Below, piece after piece: positions 1 through 4,463 of a stretch of DNA of 5,868 nucleotides (the stretch's first letter is position 1; each line of letters starts with the position of its first letter). This DNA is from Alphaproteobacteria bacterium (GTDB lineage: Bacteria > Pseudomonadota > Alphaproteobacteria > Puniceispirillales > UBA1172): assembly GCA_023259875.1 (NCBI GenBank), contig JALRFL010000073.1:1-5868 (forward strand), given 5' to 3'. Both the position numbers and the translations under genes were made by a program. The notes beneath the pieces are model-generated. The model did not search any database. It was not told where the DNA came from and saw only the letters and a program-made list of their open reading frames with translations.

Positions 1-412
1 GCACGCCAGTCGCGCCGCTAAACCCAATAGACGACGCATAAATTGGAAAGCCCGGATCCGGATAAATGATCTCAACACCCGGCTCACCTAGCAATTGGGT
101 GGCAAAAAACATCACGACCTTGCCGCCAGGCAGGATTTGCACATGATCGGGATTAACCTCGGCGCCATAGCTTTGATGCAGGCTCTCTGCCACAGCTTGC
201 CGCAGGGCAGGGATGCCTTTGGAAGGGGTATACCCATGCTGGCCATCGCGCAGAGCCTTAATGCCAGCCTCAACAATATGGTCAGGGGTGGGAAAATCTG
301 GCTGACCGATGCCCAAATTGATGATGTCGCGGCCTTGATCCGCTAGGGCGGCGGCACGGGCTAGGACGGAAAAAGCGGTTTCAGTTCCCAGATTAGCGGC
401 GCGGTGATGCAT
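1..412 (-). CDS. PLP-dependent class I/II aminotransferase, N-terminal part (runs off left edge)
   Basis: This is the first 137 codons of a fold-type I pyridoxal-phosphate aminotransferase, an enzyme class that moves amino groups between amino acids and 2-oxo acids in the cytoplasm. The translation begins MHHRAANLGTETAFSVLARA. It contains the family's N-terminal substrate-side motif NLGIGQPDFPTPDHI (about residues 33-47), then HGYTPSKGIPALRQAVAESL (about 60-79) and the cofactor-region motif LPGGKVVMFFA (about 96-106), followed by PDPGFPIY (about 119-126). The catalytic Schiff-base lysine and the rest of the protein lie beyond position 1. The ATG at 412 is preceded by AAGGGA at about 8 nt spacing. 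The frame stays open upstream but offers no better start there. It is transcribed away from tRNA-His. Substrate cannot be told from this part: aspartate, alanine or aromatic specificity are all possible, so no symbol is given. The family call is firm. Confidence 0.9.
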   Translation of the reverse strand, partial: MHHRAANLGTETAFSVLARAAALADQGRDIINLGIGQPDFPTPDHIVEAGIKALRDGQHGYTPSKGIPALRQAVAESLHQSYGAEVNPDHVQILPGGKVVMFFATQLLGEPGVEIIYPDPGFPIYASSIGFSGATGV

Positions 413-458
413 GGCGGTTTCCCTTATGCGGTGATAAGACCCATTCACATAACCGCAA

Positions 459-479
459 TTCTGGTCAATTTGTCCAGAA
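459..479. repeat. Inverted repeat in the divergent intergenic region (possible operator)
   Basis: TTCTGG (459-464) and CCAGAA (474-479) form a perfect 6-bp inverted repeat with a 9-nt spacer. It lies about 50-65 nt upstream of the aminotransferase start, where a promoter or operator for that gene would sit. No T-tract follows on either strand, so it does not look like a terminator. A regulator-binding role is inference; a 6-bp repeat can arise by chance. I found no convincing -35/-10 pair for the aminotransferase on the minus strand. Confidence 0.3.
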
Positions 480-517
480 GAATAGACAAGAATGCCCTAG
501 AAATCATCAGCTCATGC

Positions 518-546
518 TTGACGTCAGCCTGACTACGCTATATGAG
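518..546 (+). promoter_or_regulatory. Probable sigma70-type promoter of tRNA-His
   Basis: TTGACG (518-523) matches the -35 consensus at 5 of 6 positions. A 17-nt spacer leads to TATGAG (541-546), which matches 4 of 6. TATATG at 539-544 with a 15-nt spacer is an alternative. Transcription would start near 552, giving a precursor leader of about 10 nt before the tRNA. The spacer contains the inverted repeat GTCAGcCTGAC (523-533). Confidence 0.55.
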
Positions 547-562
547 GTGGACATTAATTTAT

Positions 563-640
<78 letters not shown>

Positions 641-651
641 GTTTTTTTATT

Positions 652-682
652 ATGGTCAATCCTTTTGGCCATGTCTTTTTTT
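652..682 (+). terminator. Intrinsic terminator after tRNA-His
   Basis: ATGGTCAA (652-659) pairs with TTGGCCAT (665-672) to make an 8-bp stem with one G-U wobble and the 5-nt loop TCCTT. After GTC (673-675) comes a run of seven T (676-682). This is the standard rho-independent layout and sits 12 nt after the tRNA 3' end. An additional T7 run at 642-648 directly follows the tRNA. The last two T of the terminator are also the first two bases of the proposed tig -35 box. Confidence 0.75.
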
Positions 683-709
683 GACTTGAATGTAACGGCT
701 GATAGATAT
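681..709 (+). promoter_or_regulatory. Candidate sigma70-type promoter of tig
   Basis: TTGACT (681-686) matches the -35 consensus at 5 of 6 positions. The -10 is less clear: TAGATA (703-708, 16-nt spacer) or AGATAT (704-709, 17-nt spacer). Transcription would start around 716, leaving a leader of roughly 50 nt before the tig ATG. CTTGAA, a heat-shock-type -35, overlaps at 685-690, but no CCCCAT-like -10 follows at the right distance. The position just after the tRNA terminator supports a promoter here. Confidence 0.5.
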
Positions 710-766
710 CACAACGGTGGCAAGGCCAACAGACTTAAACCATACAGAAACGGGGCTATTTTAATC

Positions 767-2308
767 ATGGGCGTGAAGCAAATACTTGAAGACGGACTGA
801 AGCGGGAATATGAAATTGGTTTAACCGCCGCGGAAATCAGCACAAAAATTGATGAACGCATCGCAACCTTGGCCACGCAAGTGAAAATGCCCGGCTTTCG
901 CCCCGGTAAAGTGCCTGTGAGCATAGTGAAAACCCGTTACGGCAAGCAAGTGTTGGGTGAGGTTATTCAAGCGGCTATTGATGAAGCGGCGAATGCCATT
1001 ATCACTGAGAAAAAATTGCGTCTCGCCACCAACCCATCTTTGAACATCACCGAATACGAAGAAGGCGGCGATCTGAAAGCCGTGATGGCGATTGAAATCA
1101 TGCCAGAGATTGAAGAAGTCGATCTCAAGGGCATTGCTGTTGAAAAATGGTCTGTTGCGATTTCGGATAAAGAGGTGGAGCAAGCGCTGGAACAACTGGC
1201 GAATGAAAACCGCCCTACCAAACCTATCGCTAAACCTAGGGCCGTGAAGTCCGGCGATACCGTTGTGATTGATTTCATCGGCCGCATTGATGGCGAGGCT
1301 TTTGAGGGCGGCTCTGCCGAAGGGCATCAGCTTAAAATTGGCTCAAACAGCTTTATTCCGGGTTTTGAAGATGGCCTGATTGGCGCGAAACCTGATACCA
1401 CCATTGATGTTAAGGTGCCTTTTCCGGCGGAATATCCTGCCGCGCATTTGGCCGGCAAGGACAGTGTCTTTGAGGTGAAGATCACCGAAATCCGCGAAGA
1501 TGATGATGTGAAAATGGATGACGAGTTTGCCAAAACCTTTGGCATGGATGATCTCGCCGCTCTGAAAACGGCGATCCAAGGCCAAATGCAACAGCAACAC
1601 GCCGCCGCCACACGCAATCAGACGAAAACCTCGGTTCTTGATGCCCTTGATGCGGTTTATGGCGCGGTTGAAGTGCCAGAAACCCTCTACAAGCAGGAAT
1701 ATGATCAGATTTGTCATCAGTTCTATCCCCATGCGCATTCCCATGACCATGACCATGATCATGGTGATCACGAAGGCCATGAACATGCCGCCGATGAGGG
1801 CATGACCGATGAGGAAAAAGAAGAGGCAAGCATGATCGCCCACCGCCGCGTGCGTCTGGGCATGGTTTTGACTGATATTGGGCAAAAGAACAATATGCAG
1901 GTCACAGACGAAGAGCGCAATCGCGCAATTTATGCCGAAGCTCAGAAATACCCCGGCCAGCAAAAGGAAGTGTTGGAATATTTCTCCAAAAATCCGCAAG
2001 CTGCCCAACAGTTATCAGGCCCGATCTTTGAAGAGAAGGTCATTGATTACATTCTTGAATTGGCAAAAGTGACAGAAAAAACAGTTTCGGTGGAAGAGCT
2101 TTATGCCGAAGATGAGTTTGAAGCCCTGAAAAAGAAGAGCCGTAACGCCGCTTCTAAATCAGGTGGGGCTAAGAAAGCCCCTGCAAAAAAGCCAGCCGCA
2201 AAAAAGCCAGCCGCAAAAAAGACTGAGGCGAAGAAAGACTCCACTAAAAAGGCTGAAGCGAAAAAACCTGCCGCTAAGAAAACCGCAAGCAAAAAGAAAG
2301 ACAGCTGA
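767..2308 (+). CDS. tig: Trigger factor, ribosome-associated chaperone with His-rich insertion and Lys-rich tail
   Basis: Trigger factor binds at the ribosomal exit tunnel and shields nascent chains; its PPIase domain isomerises prolyl bonds. The protein has 513 residues against 432 in E. coli. Residues 1-120 form the ribosome-binding domain with signature GFRPGKVP at 43-50, at the same numbers as in E. coli. About 162-243 is the FKBP-type PPIase domain (DTVVIDFIGRIDGEAFEGG, then FIPGFEDGLIG). The remaining part to about 450 is the substrate-binding arm domain. The start at 767 gives MGVKQILEDGLKREYE, aligning with the family N-terminus. The same frame is open back to 596, but that stretch crosses tRNA-His and the promoter and is not coding. 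Ribosome binding is weak (GGGG at about 12 nt). Two oddities are the His-rich insertion at 322-340 and a 59-residue Lys/Ala/Pro tail at 455-513; together they explain most of the extra length. clpP follows after 57 nt. Confidence 0.97.
   Translation: MGVKQILEDGLKREYEIGLTAAEISTKIDERIATLATQVKMPGFRPGKVPVSIVKTRYGKQVLGEVIQAAIDEAANAIITEKKLRLATNPSLNITEYEEGGDLKAVMAIEIMPEIEEVDLKGIAVEKWSVAISDKEVEQALEQLANENRPTKPIAKPRAVKSGDTVVIDFIGRIDGEAFEGGSAEGHQLKIGSNSFIPGFEDGLIGAKPDTTIDVKVPFPAEYPAAHLAGKDSVFEVKITEIREDDDVKMDDEFAKTFGMDDLAALKTAIQGQMQQQHAAATRNQTKTSVLDALDAVYGAVEVPETLYKQEYDQICHQFYPHAHSHDHDHDHGDHEGHEHAADEGMTDEEKEEASMIAHRRVRLGMVLTDIGQKNNMQVTDEERNRAIYAEAQKYPGQQKEVLEYFSKNPQAAQQLSGPIFEEKVIDYILELAKVTEKTVSVEELYAEDEFEALKKKSRNAASKSGGAKKAPAKKPAAKKPAAKKTEAKKDSTKKAEAKKPAAKKTASKKKDS
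1730..1786 (+). other. His/Asp-rich insertion coding segment within tig
   Basis: This segment encodes residues 322-340 of trigger factor, starting HAHSHDHDHDHGDHEGHEH, with 9 His and 4 Asp in 19 residues. The DNA is a degenerate repeat of cat-ga(c/t) codons (CATGAC/CATGAT around 1742-1760). It falls between the helix ending ...KQEYDQICHQF and the conserved stretch ...AHRRVRLGMVL in the C-terminal arm domain, at the site where E. coli trigger factor has a short loop. Alternating H-D runs commonly bind Zn, Ni or Co. SlyD, a PPIase of the same FKBP class, has a metal-binding His-rich tail. Metal binding here is inference. Confidence 0.8.
2129..2305 (+). other. Lys/Ala/Pro-rich C-terminal tail of trigger factor
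   Basis: Residues 455-513 contain 23 Lys and 1 Arg in 59, arranged as repeated KKxxA/KKPAA units (AKKAPAKKPAAKKPAAKK...). It resembles the basic tails of histone-H1-like and some HU proteins. It follows the last conserved trigger factor segment (VTEKTVSVEELYAEDEFEAL) and is predicted to be disordered. Binding to ribosomal RNA or other nucleic acid is an inference from the charge. I recall Lys/Ala-rich trigger factor ends in other alphaproteobacteria, so it may be lineage-typical and not unique. Confidence 0.8.
2183..2220 (+). repeat. 15-bp tandem repeat in the tig tail (KKPAA unit)
   Basis: The unit GCCAGCCGCAAAAAA occurs perfectly at 2191-2205 and 2206-2220, preceded by a partial copy GCAAAAAA at 2183-2190. 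Being a multiple of three it adds five residues per unit (KKPAA). The three A6 tracts each lie in the phase gcA AAA AAG. The exact identity of the copies suggests recent duplication by slippage. Confidence 0.85.
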
Positions 2309-2309
2309 T

Positions 2310-2338
2310 CTTGCAACTCTGTGTGATCCGCCTTATTT
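2310..2338 (+). promoter_or_regulatory. Weak candidate heat-shock (RpoH-type) promoter before clpP
   Basis: CTTGCA (2310-2315) matches the sigma32 -35 box CTTGAA at 5 of 6. After 15 nt comes CCTTATTT (2331-2338), matching CCCCATNT at 6 of 8. It lies wholly in the 57-nt tig-clpP gap, which would place a start site around 2345 and a 20-nt leader. clpP is heat-induced in many proteobacteria, which fits. clpP may equally be co-transcribed with tig. Confidence 0.33.
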
Positions 2339-2365
2339 CAGATAAAAGCATAACAGGAATGTCCC

Positions 2366-2986
2366 ATGTCACATGATCCCGCTACTCTTTCCGCGCTAGT
2401 CCCTATGGTGGTGGAACAGTCCAGCCGCGGCGAACGCGCCTATGATATTTATTCACGGTTGCTCAAAGAAAGAATTATTTTTGTAAATGGTCCAATTGAT
2501 GATGCTGTGTCATCCGTGGTTTGTGCCCAGCTTCTGTTTCTTGAGAGCGAAAATCCAACCCAAGATATTTCCATGTATATCAATTCCCCTGGCGGCATCG
2601 TGACCTCTGGTTTGGCCATGTATGACACAATGGAATATATCCGTCCGGATGTTTCCACCGTGTGTATTGGCCAAGCCGCGTCAATGGGATCACTTCTGTT
2701 GATGGCAGGGGCGGCAGGCAAGCGTTACAGTCTGCCTAATGCGCGGATTATGACGCATCAGCCTTCTGGTGGGTTTTCTGGTCAAGCCTCAGATATCGAA
2801 ATTCACGCTCGTGAAATCCTCAATCTGCGTGAACGGCTTAATGGGATTTATGTTAAGCATACGGGTAAAACCCTCAAAGATATCCACAAGATTATGGAAC
2901 GCGACACCTTTATGACCGCGGATGAGGCCAAATCTTTTGGCCTAATTGATCATGTGGTGGATAAACGGCCAGCACCTAAGAAATAG
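2366..2986 (+). CDS. clpP: ATP-dependent Clp protease proteolytic subunit ClpP
   Basis: ClpP is a cytoplasmic serine protease that assembles as two stacked heptamers and degrades proteins fed in by ClpX or ClpA. The 206 residues span the full family length (E. coli 207). The catalytic triad is Ser106 in GQAASMGS, His131 in MTHQPSG and Asp180 in MERDTFMTADEA. The family motifs YINSPGG (71-77, oxyanion region) and DIEIHAREIL (143-152) are intact. E. coli ClpP matures just before ALVPMV. Here the matching site is before Ala10, giving a propeptide of about 9 residues and mature numbering S97/H122/D171, identical to E. coli. AGGAA at 2355-2359 sits 6 nt before the ATG. clpX, its ATPase partner, follows after 100 nt. 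No strong terminator separates them: there is a T-run near 3000 but no good stem before it. Confidence 0.98.
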   Translation: MSHDPATLSALVPMVVEQSSRGERAYDIYSRLLKERIIFVNGPIDDAVSSVVCAQLLFLESENPTQDISMYINSPGGIVTSGLAMYDTMEYIRPDVSTVCIGQAASMGSLLLMAGAAGKRYSLPNARIMTHQPSGGFSGQASDIEIHAREILNLRERLNGIYVKHTGKTLKDIHKIMERDTFMTADEAKSFGLIDHVVDKRPAPKK

Positions 2987-3036
2987 CAGTTTACTCTTAT
3001 TTTTTCGGTAAATTTCTGAGGAATTCAAAAAAGGCG

Positions 3037-3066
3037 TTGATAGGGTGGGTTGATCCTGTCTAGAAT
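3037..3066 (+). promoter_or_regulatory. Probable sigma70-type promoter of clpX
   Basis: TTGATA (3037-3042) and TAGAAT (3061-3066) each match consensus at 5 of 6 positions and are separated by 18 nt. The predicted start is about 3073, only some 14 nt before the clpX ATG, so the Shine-Dalgarno GAGGAG (3075-3080) would begin almost at the 5' end of the message. This lets clpX be expressed apart from tig-clpP. Confidence 0.65.
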
Positions 3067-3086
3067 AGAGCCTTGAGGAGTATATT

Positions 3087-4352
3087 ATGTCCACGTCAGG
3101 TAATTCCGATAAAAACACGCTGTTTTGTTCTTTTTGCGGTAAGAGCCAGCACGAAGTGAAAAAACTGATTGCCGGGCCAACGGTGTTCATTTGTGATGAA
3201 TGCGTTGAGCTATGCATGGATATTATCCGCGAAGAACATAAATCCTCAGCAACGCGGTCTTCGGATGGGGTGCCTACCCCTAACGAGATTTTTAGTTTTC
3301 TTGATGAATATGTCATCGGTCAGCAAAGAGCAAAAAAGGTTCTGTCGGTTGCCGTGCATAACCATTATAAGCGTCTTGCTCATAACGACAGCCCTGATGA
3401 TGTGGAAATCTCCAAATCAAATATCATGTTGATCGGACCTACGGGTTGCGGAAAAACCCTCTTGGCGCAAACTTTGGCAAGGGTTTTGGATGTGCCTTTT
3501 ACTATGGCTGACGCGACCACTTTGACTGAGGCAGGTTATGTTGGGGAAGATGTGGAAAACATTATCCTGAAATTGCTTCAAGCCGCAGATTATAATGTTG
3601 AACGCGCGCAACGGGGCATCGTCTATATTGATGAGATTGATAAAATCTCGCGCAAATCTGACAACCCATCTATCACTCGTGATGTGTCGGGTGAGGGCGT
3701 CCAACAGGCTTTGCTCAAAATCATGGAAGGGACAGTCGCATCTGTGCCACCCCAAGGCGGCCGCAAACATCCTCAGCAAGAGTTTTTGCAAATTGATACC
3801 ACGAATATCCTCTTTATCTGCGGCGGTGCGTTTGCTGGTCTTGATAAGATTATCGCTAATCGCGGCAAAGGGACGGGGATTGGCTTTGGCGCGGATATCG
3901 AAGCCTCTGACGACCGCACCACAGGTGAGCGTCTGGCCGATGTTGAACCAGAAGATTTGTTGAAATTTGGCCTGATCCCTGAATTTGTTGGGCGTCTGCC
4001 TATTCTTGCGACCCTCAATGACCTTGATAAAGACGCGCTTATCCGGATTCTGACCGAACCTCGCAACGCCTTGGTAAAACAGTACCAATCCTTATTCGCT
4101 ATGGATGATGTTAATCTTGAGTTTCGTGACGATGCGCTTGAAGCGATTGCTGATAAAGCCATTCAGCGTAAAACCGGGGCTAGAGGGCTTAGGGCTATTG
4201 TTGAACAAATCCTCATGGATACCATGTTTGATATTCCTACCGAAAATGACATTAAAGATGTGATTCTCAATCGTGATGTTGTTGAAAAAGGGCATAAACC
4301 CATTCTGGTTCATGCGGATGTGTCAGCAAGTGAAGCAGACGGGATGGCCTAA
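3087..4352 (+). CDS. clpX: ATP-dependent Clp protease ATP-binding subunit ClpX
   Basis: ClpX is a hexameric AAA+ unfoldase that recognises tagged proteins (such as ssrA-tagged chains) and threads them into ClpP. The 421 residues match the family length (E. coli 424). The N-terminal C4 zinc-binding domain has Cys14, Cys17, Cys36 and Cys39. The AAA+ core shows Walker A GPTGCGKT (117-124), the substrate-gripping pore-1 loop GYVGED (150-155), Walker B VYIDEIDK (179-186) and the RKH pore loop (226-228). The IGF loop that docks on ClpP is at 265-267, inside GTGIGFGAD. An arginine-finger region EFVGRLP has Arg303, and sensor 2 GARGLRA is at 364-370. Every key motif is intact. The start is supported by GAGGAG 6 nt upstream. 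The C-terminal end (after about residue 400) is variable in the family and ends SEADGMA here. lon follows after 111 nt. Confidence 0.98.
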   Translation: MSTSGNSDKNTLFCSFCGKSQHEVKKLIAGPTVFICDECVELCMDIIREEHKSSATRSSDGVPTPNEIFSFLDEYVIGQQRAKKVLSVAVHNHYKRLAHNDSPDDVEISKSNIMLIGPTGCGKTLLAQTLARVLDVPFTMADATTLTEAGYVGEDVENIILKLLQAADYNVERAQRGIVYIDEIDKISRKSDNPSITRDVSGEGVQQALLKIMEGTVASVPPQGGRKHPQQEFLQIDTTNILFICGGAFAGLDKIIANRGKGTGIGFGADIEASDDRTTGERLADVEPEDLLKFGLIPEFVGRLPILATLNDLDKDALIRILTEPRNALVKQYQSLFAMDDVNLEFRDDALEAIADKAIQRKTGARGLRAIVEQILMDTMFDIPTENDIKDVILNRDVVEKGHKPILVHADVSASEADGMA

Positions 4353-4399
4353 TATCCAAATTCATAAGATCATGCCTTCTAAGGATGTATTGCTTCAAA

Positions 4400-4430
4400 C
4401 TTGAATTTGCGCCACCATTACCCATATAAA
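4400..4430 (+). promoter_or_regulatory. Near-consensus heat-shock (sigma32/RpoH) promoter of lon, overlapped by a sigma70-type promoter
   Basis: CTTGAA (4400-4405) is a perfect sigma32 -35 box. After 14 nt, ACCCATAT (4420-4427) matches CCCCATNT at 7 of 8 positions. Nested in the same bases, TTGAAT (4401-4406) and TATAAA (4425-4430), separated by 18 nt, make a sigma70-type pair. The start site would fall near 4434-4437, about 27-30 nt before the lon ATG. lon is a classical heat-shock gene in E. coli, and the location fits. An RpoH regulon member with basal sigma70 expression is the inferred mode. Confidence 0.72.
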
Positions 4431-4432
4431 AA

Positions 4433-4462
4433 ATAACTGAGTTATCTTTCATACGGGCGTAT
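4433..4462 (+). repeat. Two short inverted repeats in the lon leader
   Basis: ATAAC-TGA-GTTAT (4433-4445) and ATACG-GG-CGTAT (4451-4462) lie between the lon promoter and its start codon. The second covers the only ribosome-binding-like bases (GGG at 4455-4457) and ends 1 nt before the ATG. As RNA the second could form at most 4 bp with a GGGC loop. Both stems are short and AT-rich, so any effect on translation is speculative. Confidence 0.4.
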
Positions 4463-4463
4463 T

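Noticed and set aside
95..346. 83-codon + strand open frame opposite the aminotransferase
   Set aside because: It is the antisense shadow of a clearly recognisable aminotransferase coding region and shows no features of its own.
685..712. Heat-shock promoter for tig based on CTTGAA at 685-690
   Set aside because: The -35 box is perfect but the sequence 13-15 nt later (AGATATCAC) lacks the C-rich CCCCAT element; the overlapping sigma70 reading is better.
1343..2008. Long antisense frame (221 codons) within tig, and similar antisense frames over clpP, clpX and lon
   Set aside because: They lie opposite strongly conserved genes, have no convincing start context and give low-complexity or unrecognisable proteins; they reflect codon bias on the coding strand.
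2163..2345. 60-codon + strand frame overlapping the tig tail
   Set aside because: It is a +1 shadow of the Lys-rich repeats (K/R/P/Q-rich by reading AAA/GCC repeats out of phase). A -1 slip at the heptamers would not enter this frame.
2987..3030. Possible terminator after clpP (T-run near 3000 and the AATTTC/GGAATT stem at about 3010-3025)
   Set aside because: The T-run has no good stem before it, and the weak AT-rich stem is followed by A, not T, so neither has the intrinsic terminator layout.
4353..4400. Possible terminator after clpX (CCTT-CT-AAGG at 4375-4384)
   Set aside because: The stem is only 4 bp with a 2-nt loop and no T-tract follows.
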